DNA of 64,000 nt from Marinoscillum furvescens DSM 4134 (GTDB taxonomy: Bacteria > Bacteroidota > Bacteroidia > Cytophagales > Cyclobacteriaceae), in contig NZ_QREG01000001.1 in NCBI RefSeq assembly GCF_003386095.1, forward strand, positions 372,001 to 436,000, read 5' to 3'. The notes below the pieces were generated by a model that was given only the letters and a program-made list of their open reading frames with translations, did no database searches and was not told the origin of the DNA. Every line of letters begins with the position of its first letter. The first letter of the stretch is position 1. Below, piece by piece: positions 43,778 to 53,315 of the stretch. The translations under genes were made by a program, and so were the position numbers.

Positions 43778-45238
43778 TTAACTTGGAGTTGTTGATTCTT
43801 TTGTTGTGAGAGAGTTGTCCTTTCCGCTAATAAATCCAATCACAGTATAGAGAACGAGTGATGCGAGCATTGGAGTCGCAACCTGTAGCGCCAGGTTGGT
43901 GACGGTGAAAAGCTTGGTAGCAATAAAGGCAGCAAGTCCTCCTGCAATGGAAATGAGCGCTGCATTGCTTCCACTTTTGCGAAATGGTGGTAGTAGTCCC
44001 AATATCATAGGAATGGCAATTGGCCCCAGCAATGCGGCAAACCAAGAAATGATCAACCCAAACACTCCTCCGAAATGGCTGGCATTGAGGGCTACAAGTA
44101 TGGTGAGGGCGGTGAAAGTGAAGGTGGTTACGCGTGCTAGAATTAGAGATTTTTTCGAGTCAAATTTTCTGACGGAAGGAAAAATCACAGGAAGAATATC
44201 TCTGGTTATCACTGCTGACACGGTGTTGGAGTCGGATGATGTCATGGAAAGGGTATTGGCAAACATTGATGCCAAGACAAGTCCGATAAGTCCGGCAGGT
44301 AAAAATTCCATAGCCATTTTACCATAAGATACTGTAGGGTCTTCAAGATCTGTGAAAAATACCGGAGCGGCAAACATCGGGAATAGCAGGATCAGTGGCC
44401 AGAAGAAGTAAAGTGCAGAAGATAGAATTCCGGCTTTCCGAGCTTCTTTTTTGTTAGTGGAAGAGATGAACCTCGTGGACAGATTCCAGGTGCCTCCACT
44501 ATAGCTGAAGAAATTGATCAGCAGCATGCTGAGTGCAAAAGCTGGCGTGTACGGATCACTAAAAAGCTGTGAGTTAGATTCTGGAAGCCTGTCCCATACA
44601 GAAAACACACCACCAATGCCATCATCCAGCTTGATCAGTATCATAATGAACATAGTCAACCCGGCGAGAAGCTGTATGACAAACTGTGCAAAATCGTTCC
44701 ATACGTCTGCCCAGAGCCCGCCGATTATAATGTACAGTAGAGAGACCCCTCCGGTTAATAAAATCCCAAAGGTGAGAGAGCTCCCGGTGAAAGTATTGAG
44801 TAACACTGCAATAGCCGCTAGTTTGGCTCCCACATCAAATACTTTGGTAAGAGATCCACTCCAGGCGATGATTTGTTGCACTGGTAAATTATAGCGTTGC
44901 AGTAGATATTCTGTCGGCGACTGTATATTGGCTTCTATCCGCAGGTTTGCCCATCGTGGAGCGACCCAAATGGCGGCAAGTAATGTTGCCAGCCCAACTC
45001 CACAAGCCCACCAAACATAGAGCGAAAATCCGTGTGTGTAAGCAATGCCTGCATAAGCCACGAATACTGCTCCACTGTATCCTGAAACGTGATGCGATAT
45101 ACCCGAAAGCCACCATGGCAATTTGCCGCCGGCGGTGAAGAAATCTGCCGAATCTTTTACTTTCCAGTACGCGAAAAGACCGATCCCGAAAATAATTGCA
45201 AAATAAAGGATCAGTATGATCCAGTCTATTACCTGCAT
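43778..45238 (-). CDS. sodium:solute symporter (SSS family)
   Basis: A 486-residue SSS-family carrier with about 13 membrane segments; family blocks are FAYWKVKDSADFFTAGGKLPWW near the start, with sodium-site region in SSDSNTVSAVI. It probably carries a monosaccharide, most likely GlcNAc or another amino sugar given nagA seven bases downstream and the locus content. Specificity is inferred from context only. lacI ends 41 bases upstream, so the three genes are probably one operon. Confidence 0.88.
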   Translation of the reverse strand: MQVIDWIILILYFAIIFGIGLFAYWKVKDSADFFTAGGKLPWWLSGISHHVSGYSGAVFVAYAGIAYTHGFSLYVWWACGVGLATLLAAIWVAPRWANLRIEANIQSPTEYLLQRYNLPVQQIIAWSGSLTKVFDVGAKLAAIAVLLNTFTGSSLTFGILLTGGVSLLYIIIGGLWADVWNDFAQFVIQLLAGLTMFIMILIKLDDGIGGVFSVWDRLPESNSQLFSDPYTPAFALSMLLINFFSYSGGTWNLSTRFISSTNKKEARKAGILSSALYFFWPLILLFPMFAAPVFFTDLEDPTVSYGKMAMEFLPAGLIGLVLASMFANTLSMTSSDSNTVSAVITRDILPVIFPSVRKFDSKKSLILARVTTFTFTALTILVALNASHFGGVFGLIISWFAALLGPIAIPMILGLLPPFRKSGSNAALISIAGGLAAFIATKLFTVTNLALQVATPMLASLVLYTVIGFISGKDNSLTTKESTTPS

Positions 45239-45279
45239 ATTCTTAGTTTTTTTAAGCTTCCCGACTCACGTAGGAGTCG

Positions 45280-46314
45280 TTATTTATTGCTGGCTTTGCG
45301 AATGGATGATTCGCGTACGATCAGCTCCGTATTGAGTGTTATTATTTCTGACCCTATGTAGTTTTCCTCGTCTTCAATCTGGCGCGTCAGCAACCTAGCT
45401 GCGGCTTCACCCATCTGAAATGCACGGTCATTGACAGTGGTGAGGTTGGGTTCTATGATCCCTGAGATAGGATAGTTACTAAACCCGACAATAGCCACAT
45501 CCTTTGGTATATTGATGCCCGCTTTTCTAAACACCTGGATCACACTCACTGCCGTGTAGTCATTGGCGCAGAACACACCATCTGGGCGGCTCTCCATTTC
45601 CAGATATTTATTTGCACAAATCACACCTTCTTCATAGCTCAGGTTGTTAGTGGGCAAGATCAGGTCTGGGTCAATTTTCAGATGATGCTTTTTTAAAGCC
45701 GCAGTATATCCTTTTAGACGTTCTTTGAAAATATCCGTGTTTTGACTTCCGGCGATGTGAGCTATTCGTTTGCAGTTGTTCTTGATCAAGTGCTCTGTAG
45801 CTGTGAAGGCCGACTCAAAGTCATTCACAATAATTTTATTGGCATCTAGTGAAGACGGTACGCGATCATAAAAAACGAGTGGCATGCCCAGCTTTTTAAA
45901 CCTTTTGAAATGTTCGTAATCCTGTGTTTCTATAGAGAGACATACAATGATGCCTTCCACCATTCTGTTTTGTAGGATTTTGGTTATCTCCTTTTCTCTG
46001 ACGAAAGAATCTTTAGATTGAAAAATGGTGACATTATAACCAGTCTTATAAGCAAACTCTTCAATACCACTAATTACCCTTGAGTGGAAGTGAACGTCGA
46101 TCCTTGGGACTATTATGCCAATAGATTTTGTTTTTTTCTTCCGAAAACTTGCTGCGATCGAATTAGGGGTGAATCCCACTTCTTCCGCTTTTTCACGGAC
46201 TCTTTTTTTGGTCTCTTCACCTATAGAGTGGTGGTCTGCCAGCGCTCGAGAAATCGTGGAAGGCGATAAGTTTAATTTTTTTGCTAAGTCTTTAAGGGTG
46301 ATTCTTGAGCTCAT
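45280..46314 (-). CDS. LacI-family transcriptional repressor of the glycan locus
   Basis: A 344-residue LacI/GalR regulator: N-terminal HTH (ITLKDLAKKLNLSPSTISRALADH, with the hinge at about 50-60) and a periplasmic-binding-protein-like sensor (FCANDYTAVSVIQVF, VAIVGFSN). The ATG at 46314 is used; the ORF could be read further from 46398, but the HTH begins right at the chosen start. It is divergent from susC, and two palindromic operator candidates lie between, so it probably represses both operons and itself. The inducer is likely an amino sugar, unproven. Confidence 0.93.
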   Translation of the reverse strand: MSSRITLKDLAKKLNLSPSTISRALADHHSIGEETKKRVREKAEEVGFTPNSIAASFRKKKTKSIGIIVPRIDVHFHSRVISGIEEFAYKTGYNVTIFQSKDSFVREKEITKILQNRMVEGIIVCLSIETQDYEHFKRFKKLGMPLVFYDRVPSSLDANKIIVNDFESAFTATEHLIKNNCKRIAHIAGSQNTDIFKERLKGYTAALKKHHLKIDPDLILPTNNLSYEEGVICANKYLEMESRPDGVFCANDYTAVSVIQVFRKAGINIPKDVAIVGFSNYPISGIIEPNLTTVNDRAFQMGEAAARLLTRQIEDEENYIGSEIITLNTELIVRESSIRKASNK

Positions 46315-46320
46315 TGATAA

Positions 46321-46332
46321 ACAAACGTTTGT
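46321..46332. promoter_or_regulatory. LacI operator candidate O1 (lacI side)
   Basis: A perfect 12-base palindrome ACAAACGTTTGT, 6 bases upstream of the lacI ATG. A -7-like TATATTTA lies on the minus strand at 46334-46341, so bound repressor would block lacI initiation. Confidence 0.7.
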
Positions 46333-46342
46333 GTAAATATAA

Positions 46343-46377
46343 TGCAATAAAATTTTATTTGAGCGAGTTTTATTGCA
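46343..46377. repeat. inverted repeat in the lacI-susC control region
   Basis: TGCAATAAAA (46343-46352) is inverted as TTTTATTGCA (46368-46377) with a 15-base spacer. It differs from the LacI palindromes and may bind a second regulator, for example one of global carbon control. Confidence 0.45.
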
Positions 46378-46450
46378 ATAAATAGCTCCTTTAGCCATAT
46401 ATATAGTCTAACATAAGGATGTTTAATGTTTTTGCTGCGCATCTTTTTAC

Positions 46451-46462
46451 ACAAACGTTTGC
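46451..46462. promoter_or_regulatory. LacI operator candidate O2 (susC side)
   Basis: ACAAACGTTTGC, identical to O1 in 11 of 12 bases. Its TTTG (46458-46461) is also the -33 box of the susC promoter. Confidence 0.75.
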
Positions 46463-46489
46463 GTTAATGTTCCCTAAATTTTATATTTG
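46458..46489 (+). promoter_or_regulatory. susC promoter
   Basis: -33 TTTG (46458-46461), 20 bases, -7 TATATTTG (46482-46489): an essentially consensus Bacteroidota promoter, overlapped by operator O2 and 50 bases upstream of the susC ATG. Confidence 0.7.
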
Positions 46490-46539
46490 GATTACAGACA
46501 TTCCACCATGCTGTCATTGTACATCAACTTGTAAAATTT

Positions 46540-49500
46540 ATGGAGAGAAAAAAACAAGAAGGCACCCTCAGGAGTGGCAAGCTCGGGAAGTTTCCGACTT
46601 TGCTGCTTTTGATGATTCTGGGGTTGCTAACCCTGCACGGAAATGCACAGAGCCTTTCTGTTTCAGGAACGATCACTGACGGTGATAGTGGTGAGCCCTT
46701 GGTTGGGGTTACGGTCATTTTAAAAGGTACGTTCCGAGGGGTTACCTCGGATATCGATGGGCGCTACAGTATAGAGGTAGATGGTCCTTCTGACACACTA
46801 ACATTTTCTTATATAGGCTATGCGCCTCAGGATGTGTTAGTAGGTAATCAGACAGAATTGGATGTTTCTATGAAGTCTGCTGTAAATGAGCTGAATGAGC
46901 TTGTGGTAGTGGGTTATGGTGAGCAGAAAAAGAAAAACCTTACCGGGTCGGTAGTCTCTGTGGGTGGTGAAGCCATCGCTCAGACGAACATTCAGGATCC
47001 TATCTCGGTGCTGCAGGGTAGAGCAGCTGGTGTTCAGGTTGTTTCCAATTCTGGTGCTCCCGGTGGTGGTATGTCTATTCAGGTGAGAGGTAGTTCTTCA
47101 CTCAATGCAGGAAATGGTCCTTTATATGTAGTGGATGGTGTGCCGATAGAGTCGAGTACAATGTCGTCACTCAATGGTACAGAAAACTTTGGGCTGAATC
47201 CTCTGGCAGATATAAACCCAAAAGATATTGCTTCAATAGAAGTACTTAAGGATGCTGCATCCACTGCAATTTATGGATCGCGAGCAGCCAATGGTGTGGT
47301 TATGATCACTACAAAGAGAGGGCAGGAAGGAAAAGCTCAGCTCAACGTTGAATTCAGCACAGGAGTAAGCGAGGTAACCAGAACACTCGATGTTCTCAAT
47401 GCCAGCCAATACCGACAAGTGATTTTGGATGCATATGCAAACATGGCCAACCCTGTAGAGCCTACCTGGGCGCTGATCGATTCCCTAAGCCCGAGAAATA
47501 ATGGAGATGTAGACTGGCAAAACGAAGTATACCATAAGGCTAGACAGCACCAAATAGATGTTTCTGTTCGTGGTGGTTCAAAAAACATGAAGTATGCATG
47601 GAGTTCTTCTTACCTGGATCAGGATGGTATCATTCTCAACTCCAACTATAAAAGAATCACTTCTCGTTTGAATGTTGATTTTAATATGTCCGAGCATGTA
47701 AGAGCGGGCCAAAGCATCTCTTTTACTCATGGGATCAACAACAGAATCAATGCTGCAGGGTCAGGAAACCTGAGTGTGGTACGGGAGCTTTTGATTCGTC
47801 CTCCGACATATTCTATGTATTTGCCGGATGGCTCACTCAATGGGTATCAGTTTGGGAAACGAAACCCTGTCGGTCTGGCAGAACTGGCTACACACCTCAA
47901 TACCAGCAATCGTATCATTGGCAATCAATACCTCGAGTTTGATATTGTCGAAGATTTGAAATTTAGAAGTAATCTAAACCTGGATGTGATCACGATGGAC
48001 GAAGATGAGTTCGTTCCGTCAACACTGGATTATAGAGAAGGATACAACACCGGATCGGTAAGAGCAACTAACAATATAACATGGGGTAATGAGAACTATT
48101 TCAGTTTTCAGAAAACGTTTGGTGGAAGTCACAATCTTGGGGCTATCGCTGGTATGAGTTTCCAGAAATGGAGCTACAGAAGAACCGGACTAGATGGTAT
48201 GTATTTCTCTAGTGATAAGATACGAACGCTCAATGGAGCTGGTACCATTTCCAATCAGGAAGTCAATGTTGCCTCTGCACATTCTATGCTGTCTTATTTC
48301 GGACGGGTTTCTTACGATTATAAAGGGAAATACCTTTTTGAAGCAAATATGAGAGCTGATGGATCGTCCAGATTTGGTAAAGATCAGCGATTCGGATACT
48401 TCCCTTCTGCTTCCGTTGGGTGGAGATTTTCGGAAGAAGCAGTCTTCAGTGGGCTGTCATTTTTGGATGATGCCAAGCTGAGATTCAGCGCAGGACAGAC
48501 CGGAAATGAAGCCATCGGAAACTACACTTCTCAGGGAGAATTTGTAGTAGGCACAAACTATCTGGACTACTCAGGGGCTGCTCCATCTGTGATGCCAAAC
48601 TCTGGCCTTACATGGGAAACTACCACACAGTACGATGCAGGATTGGATCTGTCTCTACTTAGAAACAGAGTCATTTTAAATGCAGACGTGTACTTGAAAG
48701 TAACTGACGACCTGCTTTACAATGTGCCGATCCCTCGCACAACTGGATTTTCATACATCACCCAAAACATCGGAAGTATTGAGAATAAAGGGGTTGAGTT
48801 TTTCGTGAGCACCAAGAACCTTGTGAATGAGTTTAAGTGGAACACTAGTTTCAACATTAGTACCAACAAAAACAAGGTGAAAGATCTGCCAGACGAATTG
48901 TTGACTAATGGTTATATCCAAAATGGATCTTTCCACATTCTACAGGAAGGCATGCCTATTGGAACATTTTATGGATGGAAATTCGAAGGGGTTTACTCAA
49001 GGGATGAAGACAATGTAAATGGTGTAACTAACGGTGCTTTAGGTCCGGTCTATCAGGGCGGTGACCCAATCTGGGACGACCTGAACGGAGATCATATCAT
49101 TGATGAAGATGACAGACAGGTTATTGGCAATGCTCAGGCAGACTTTTTCGGAGGTATAACCAATGACTTCTCATATAAGAATTTCACTTTAAGTGTATTC
49201 TTCCAGTTCACCTATGGCAATGAAATCTACAGCGAGATCAATCACCAGAGAAACTCGGTGGTTCGCTACAACAACCTCTCTACAGCTGCGCTCAACAGAT
49301 GGCGTGAGCAGGGAGACGTTACAGATTTCCCGAGACCGGTTTTTGACGATCCATTACAGTCAGATAGCAGGGTGCAAAGCCGCTGGATAGAAGACGGCTC
49401 TTACATCAAACTTAAAAATGTGAACCTTAGCTACAGCGTGCCTTCAGTTTTGATTAACCGTGTTGGGCTAAGCACAATGACCGCATATGTCAATGCTACT

Positions 49501-49635
49501 AACTTGGTGACATGGACGAAATATACAGGTTATGATCCAGATGTAAACTCGCACAGTGGTTTGAGAATGGGTATAGACGAAGGCTCTTATCCACAGAGTC
49601 GTACGGTGATTGTAGGGTTAAAATTCGGATTTTAA
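46540..49635 (+). CDS. SusC/RagA-family TonB-linked outer membrane transporter
   Basis: A 1031-residue outer-membrane glycan importer. Order: signal peptide (to about residue 37), carboxypeptidase-D-like regulatory domain (about 40-115, GTITDGDSGEPLVGVTVILKG-type start), plug domain beginning LNELVVVGYGEQKKK and containing the RGxSSLNAGNGPLYVVDG-type motif (VRGSSSLNAGNGPLYVVDG), and a β-barrel ending VIVGLKFGF. It is the first gene of the right operon and partners SusD, 12 bases downstream. Substrate is inferred from the locus as an amino-sugar-containing oligosaccharide. Confidence 0.95.
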   Translation: MERKKQEGTLRSGKLGKFPTLLLLMILGLLTLHGNAQSLSVSGTITDGDSGEPLVGVTVILKGTFRGVTSDIDGRYSIEVDGPSDTLTFSYIGYAPQDVLVGNQTELDVSMKSAVNELNELVVVGYGEQKKKNLTGSVVSVGGEAIAQTNIQDPISVLQGRAAGVQVVSNSGAPGGGMSIQVRGSSSLNAGNGPLYVVDGVPIESSTMSSLNGTENFGLNPLADINPKDIASIEVLKDAASTAIYGSRAANGVVMITTKRGQEGKAQLNVEFSTGVSEVTRTLDVLNASQYRQVILDAYANMANPVEPTWALIDSLSPRNNGDVDWQNEVYHKARQHQIDVSVRGGSKNMKYAWSSSYLDQDGIILNSNYKRITSRLNVDFNMSEHVRAGQSISFTHGINNRINAAGSGNLSVVRELLIRPPTYSMYLPDGSLNGYQFGKRNPVGLAELATHLNTSNRIIGNQYLEFDIVEDLKFRSNLNLDVITMDEDEFVPSTLDYREGYNTGSVRATNNITWGNENYFSFQKTFGGSHNLGAIAGMSFQKWSYRRTGLDGMYFSSDKIRTLNGAGTISNQEVNVASAHSMLSYFGRVSYDYKGKYLFEANMRADGSSRFGKDQRFGYFPSASVGWRFSEEAVFSGLSFLDDAKLRFSAGQTGNEAIGNYTSQGEFVVGTNYLDYSGAAPSVMPNSGLTWETTTQYDAGLDLSLLRNRVILNADVYLKVTDDLLYNVPIPRTTGFSYITQNIGSIENKGVEFFVSTKNLVNEFKWNTSFNISTNKNKVKDLPDELLTNGYIQNGSFHILQEGMPIGTFYGWKFEGVYSRDEDNVNGVTNGALGPVYQGGDPIWDDLNGDHIIDEDDRQVIGNAQADFFGGITNDFSYKNFTLSVFFQFTYGNEIYSEINHQRNSVVRYNNLSTAALNRWREQGDVTDFPRPVFDDPLQSDSRVQSRWIEDGSYIKLKNVNLSYSVPSVLINRVGLSTMTAYVNATNLVTWTKYTGYDPDVNSHSGLRMGIDEGSYPQSRTVIVGLKFGF

Positions 49636-49647
49636 ACAGTGAGAATC

Positions 49648-51024
49648 ATGAAGAAATTAATACAAATCTATCTTGGAGTCCTCACGTTGACCATGGTGTC
49701 CTGTGAGATTTTGGACGAAGAACCTGTGAGTAGTTTCTCTGCGCAGGGTTTTTATCAAACGGCAAGCGATGCTCAGGCCGGAGTATATGGAATATACGAT
49801 GGGCTACAGTCTACGCTTTCCAGAAACTTCGCTTTTTGGGGAGAGGGCAGAGGCGATGCGGTTAATACCAGTCACTCTGGAGACCCGCTGGCCTTGATGC
49901 AAAACAACTTGAACACCACCTTGAATTCTGCAAGCTGGAATACGCTATATGAGACCATCAGTAGAGCAAACTATGCGATCAAGTACGTGCCGCAAGTATT
50001 CAATGGTGAAAGTGAAAATGGACAGCAGTTGCTTGGGCAGGCCAGAGCACTCCGTGCGTTGTGTTACTTCTATGCGGTGAGAGTATGGGGAGATGTGCCT
50101 TTGGTTACAGAGCCGTACGAAAGTATAGATCAGGATATCTTCATCGAGAAGACAGATCGTGAGCTTGTGCTCGATCAGGTAGTGGAAGATTTATTGTTTG
50201 CTTCTGAAAACTGTCGTGCAACCTTTGGAGGAGAGCGTGATCGCATCTTGTTTACTCAGGGTGGAGCAGACGCTTTGCTTACCCATGTGTACATGTGGAG
50301 ACACGAATATGCGCTGGCTATCGAAACGGCCGATCGAGTATTGAATAACTCACTTTACTCGCTAGTAACGATCAGTGAATGGTCCAGTATTTTCACTACA
50401 GGTTTGAGTCGCGAAACCATTTTCGAAATAGGTTACAATGAGACTCAGACAAACTTCCTGAGAGTGCTTTATGCTTTGGGCTCGGATAGTGACTACTTCC
50501 CAAGCGAAGACTTTATGGACTCATTTGAGGAGGGAGACGAGCGTCAGACACTCATTTACGATGTGACACTAGAACAGCCAAGACAAATCTGGAAGTTTTT
50601 CGGTAAAGGTTTTAGCGACGAAAGTGCCGATCCTTCTCAAAACAATATCGTGCTATTGAGACTGGCAGATATCATGTTGCTAAAAGCTGAAGCACATGCA
50701 AATCTGATAGAAACGGATGCCAGTAATGTGGACGAGGCATTGAGTCTGCTCAATACCATCAGAACTCGTGCTGGTCTGGATGAGTTGACACAAAGCGATG
50801 CAGAGACCCTCTACGGAGATATCGAATCTGCTATACTTCACGAACGATCTATCGAGCTTTCATACGAAGGACACAGATGGTTTGACCTTGTAAGAAACAA
50901 CAAGGCGGTAGAAGTGATGGGGCCATTAAATGGTCTAAGTGATGAGCTCAACCTGGTTTGGCCAATACATCAGGATGCGATCAATAGAAACCCTAATCTA
51001 TTGCAGAATGACTTCTACAGATAG
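49648..51024 (+). CDS. SusD/RagB-family glycan-binding lipoprotein
   Basis: A 458-residue outer-membrane lipoprotein that captures glycan over the SusC barrel. The lipobox cysteine is Cys19 (TMVSC). Family features: RALRALCYFYAVRVWGDVPL, TPR-like helices, and the C-terminal ILHERSIELSYEGHRWFDLVR. ATG at 49648 is preferred over a GTG at 49639. It directly follows susC. Confidence 0.95.
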   Translation: MKKLIQIYLGVLTLTMVSCEILDEEPVSSFSAQGFYQTASDAQAGVYGIYDGLQSTLSRNFAFWGEGRGDAVNTSHSGDPLALMQNNLNTTLNSASWNTLYETISRANYAIKYVPQVFNGESENGQQLLGQARALRALCYFYAVRVWGDVPLVTEPYESIDQDIFIEKTDRELVLDQVVEDLLFASENCRATFGGERDRILFTQGGADALLTHVYMWRHEYALAIETADRVLNNSLYSLVTISEWSSIFTTGLSRETIFEIGYNETQTNFLRVLYALGSDSDYFPSEDFMDSFEEGDERQTLIYDVTLEQPRQIWKFFGKGFSDESADPSQNNIVLLRLADIMLLKAEAHANLIETDASNVDEALSLLNTIRTRAGLDELTQSDAETLYGDIESAILHERSIELSYEGHRWFDLVRNNKAVEVMGPLNGLSDELNLVWPIHQDAINRNPNLLQNDFYR

Positions 51025-51062
51025 GATTCCATTATTTGTTAGATCCAAACGAAATATCTAAA

Positions 51063-52517
51063 ATGAAAAGAAATAAACTAAATATACCTTTCGGATGGTT
51101 GCAGTCAATGTTGCTAGTGCTACTAACATTGTCCAGCTGCGAAACCCAGGACGATTTCGAATATAAAAAGAGCAACTCAACGGGTGAGCTCGGAGTTTCG
51201 GCGTGGGAGTACATTCAGAGTAGCGAGTACTTCACACTTTTGGAAGAGGCTATCAACATTACAGAGCTACAGTCTTACTACTCTGGAGAAACGGCCAAAA
51301 CGTTCATTATTCCTACAAATACTGCATTTGAGGAATATCTGGAGAGCAACTCTTACACCAGTCTGGACGAGGTGCCCGTGCCAATCCTTCGCAATGCACT
51401 CATGTACCACATAGTGAATGCCGAGGTGATTTTTACGGATCCAGAACTGTTTTCCAGCAATAAGCCTATTGCTTATGAGACTGGCAATGGTCAGACTATG
51501 TACCTATCGCACAATAGCAACTTTGTCGGTTACGTAAATGAAGGCACCAGCAAGCAATGGGATATCAGCACTTCTAACCTTGAATCTACCAATGGCATTA
51601 TACATATCGTAAATTCGGTCGTGTACTTCTCTGCTCCTATTGGAGATCTGTCAGTGCCAGACCCTACGATAGAGCGGGACACAGCTTTTGTACTTTATGA
51701 TACTTACGTAAACGGTGGTTCACAATCAGGCACCAATTTCGGAACGAATGCTAAAATCTTAATGAAAAATGCTTCCGGAGATGGCGGGCTTTATCAGAGA
51801 AGACCATTTCTAATGTTTGATCTTCGTGATCTGAATAAAGAGGGTGTTATAACCGACCTAGAGTTACAACTTTCTATTTCATTCACGCATGGAAAAGGTG
51901 TAGGCCTGTATGTATATGAGACAGATACCAACTGGACAGAGATGGGGCTCAATTGGAACAATGCGCCTTTCCCTACTGGTGAAGCGATTAGCTCTATCAC
52001 TTCTGTGAAGCTGGCTGCAGGGGAATACTTCGCTTTTAATCTCACCGATTATTATCAGTCTTTGGATGGTAAGAAAAGGATTTCTCTAATGCTTGATGCG
52101 GATGAGGAAAGCAATGAGACTGATGAGTTTGGTTCGAAAGAAAACGGCACACTTGCTATGCCTATGCTTATCGCTACCATTGCTACAGGTGTCAATTCAC
52201 TAGAACTGGCAACCAACACCGGATTCACCGTAGAGGCTGAGGGTTCGTACGCCTGGAATACTGAGATGCTGGAAGCAACAGGAGCGGCGGCTATTGATCT
52301 TATCTACACGGTGGAGGAAATCCCTACAGCGGGCTGGCTTGTAAAAGGAGCGAGCATTCTGAGCGTGGGAGATCGTTTCACGCAAAATGATATCGACGTG
52401 ATGAGTCTGCTCTACATCAATGATGGTACAGGTCCGTCTGATAAAGTGGTTTTGACAGCAAAAGACCGTACTGGTGGCAGTATTGATTCATTCGAAGTAG
52501 CCATTAGCATACAGTAG
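51063..52517 (+). CDS. surface lipoprotein: fasciclin + DNRLRE + cadherin-like domains
   Basis: A 484-residue lipoprotein (lipobox cysteine Cys26, TLSSC) in the position normally held by a SusE/SusF-type surface glycan-binding protein. Domains in order: a fasciclin-like region (about 40-190: FTLLEEAINITELQ, FIIPTNTAFEEYL, IIHIVNSVVYF), a DNRLRE/CBM96-like jelly roll (about 205-370: DTYVNGGSQSGTNFGTNAKI, FLMFDLRDL, NWTEMGLNWNNAP), and a CSPG/cadherin-3-like repeat (about 385-484: FTQNDIDVMSLLYINDG, VVLTAKDRTGG). The combination is unusual and could bind glycans or other matrix. ATG at 51063 gives the signal peptide. Confidence 0.8.
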   Translation: MKRNKLNIPFGWLQSMLLVLLTLSSCETQDDFEYKKSNSTGELGVSAWEYIQSSEYFTLLEEAINITELQSYYSGETAKTFIIPTNTAFEEYLESNSYTSLDEVPVPILRNALMYHIVNAEVIFTDPELFSSNKPIAYETGNGQTMYLSHNSNFVGYVNEGTSKQWDISTSNLESTNGIIHIVNSVVYFSAPIGDLSVPDPTIERDTAFVLYDTYVNGGSQSGTNFGTNAKILMKNASGDGGLYQRRPFLMFDLRDLNKEGVITDLELQLSISFTHGKGVGLYVYETDTNWTEMGLNWNNAPFPTGEAISSITSVKLAAGEYFAFNLTDYYQSLDGKKRISLMLDADEESNETDEFGSKENGTLAMPMLIATIATGVNSLELATNTGFTVEAEGSYAWNTEMLEATGAAAIDLIYTVEEIPTAGWLVKGASILSVGDRFTQNDIDVMSLLYINDGTGPSDKVVLTAKDRTGGSIDSFEVAISIQ

Positions 52518-52528
52518 ATAAATCAAAG

Positions 52529-53293
52529 ATGAAAAAAACATTAAGAACCTCTGGGATAAAACTACTCGTACTGATCACGCTAACATTTAGTGGATGTTCG
52601 GAAGGGCACACGGCCAATGACACGCCTCCTGAGCCGGAATCCCAAACCAGAATCATCGAATTTTCTGGTTATGAGTGGGTGGTTAGAAATTCCAATAATG
52701 AAACAGTGGGCCCTGGTCCAAACTATTTTTCTGATTCGGAAGAAAACGTATGGGTTGACGACAAGGGGAGGTTGCATTTAAAAATTGTACAGCAAGGTGG
52801 AATTTGGTACTGTTCAGCAATCTCCCTGCGTCGTTCACTTGGTTACAACAAATATGTGTTTTACGTCGGTAGTCGAGTAGATCAGCTAGATCAAAATGTG
52901 GTTGGAGGCTTGTTTACCTATATGAATGACTATGAGGAGATCGATATCGAATTTTCCCGATGGTCAGATCCCGACAATCAGGATGCACAGTTTGCAGTGC
53001 AGCCATCACATGAGTCTGGAAATAAAACGAGGTTCGACCTTGCTATTACTGACAGTCTGACCACTCATTACTTTGACTGGCAGCCTGACAAAATAGATTT
53101 TGCCAGCTACAGAGGTCATACGCTCGAGCCGGCAGACAGTAGTGCTATAATCAGTTCGTGGAATTATACAGGAAACAGTGTTCCCCCAGACAGTGAAGAG
53201 CGATTGAAAATCAATCTATGGCTTTTCAGAGGAAGAATGCCATCTAATCTTCAGGAGCAAGAAATGATTATAGACAGGGTAGAGATATACTGA
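52529..53293 (+). CDS. GH16-like glycoside hydrolase lipoprotein
   Basis: A 254-residue lipoprotein (lipobox Cys23, FSGC) of the GH16-like β-jelly-roll family. The catalytic motif ExDxE is visible as EIDIE (Glu137, Asp139, Glu141), followed by FSRW and an AQFAVQPSH segment. GH16 enzymes cut internal β-1,3/1,4 bonds, including laminarin, agar, keratan/poly-LacNAc and mucin O-glycans. In this amino-sugar locus a keratan- or O-glycan-like target is possible, but that is inferred. It is in line with susC-susD. Confidence 0.82.
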   Translation: MKKTLRTSGIKLLVLITLTFSGCSEGHTANDTPPEPESQTRIIEFSGYEWVVRNSNNETVGPGPNYFSDSEENVWVDDKGRLHLKIVQQGGIWYCSAISLRRSLGYNKYVFYVGSRVDQLDQNVVGGLFTYMNDYEEIDIEFSRWSDPDNQDAQFAVQPSHESGNKTRFDLAITDSLTTHYFDWQPDKIDFASYRGHTLEPADSSAIISSWNYTGNSVPPDSEERLKINLWLFRGRMPSNLQEQEMIIDRVEIY

Positions 53294-53315
53294 TTTAATA
53301 ACCAGAGATTGGAAT

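Noticed and set aside
45261-45278. CGACTC/GAGTCG hairpin after lacI as a terminator between lacI and the SSS gene
   Set aside because: The stem is only six bases, overlaps the stop region and lacks a T tract on the minus strand; co-transcription is more likely.
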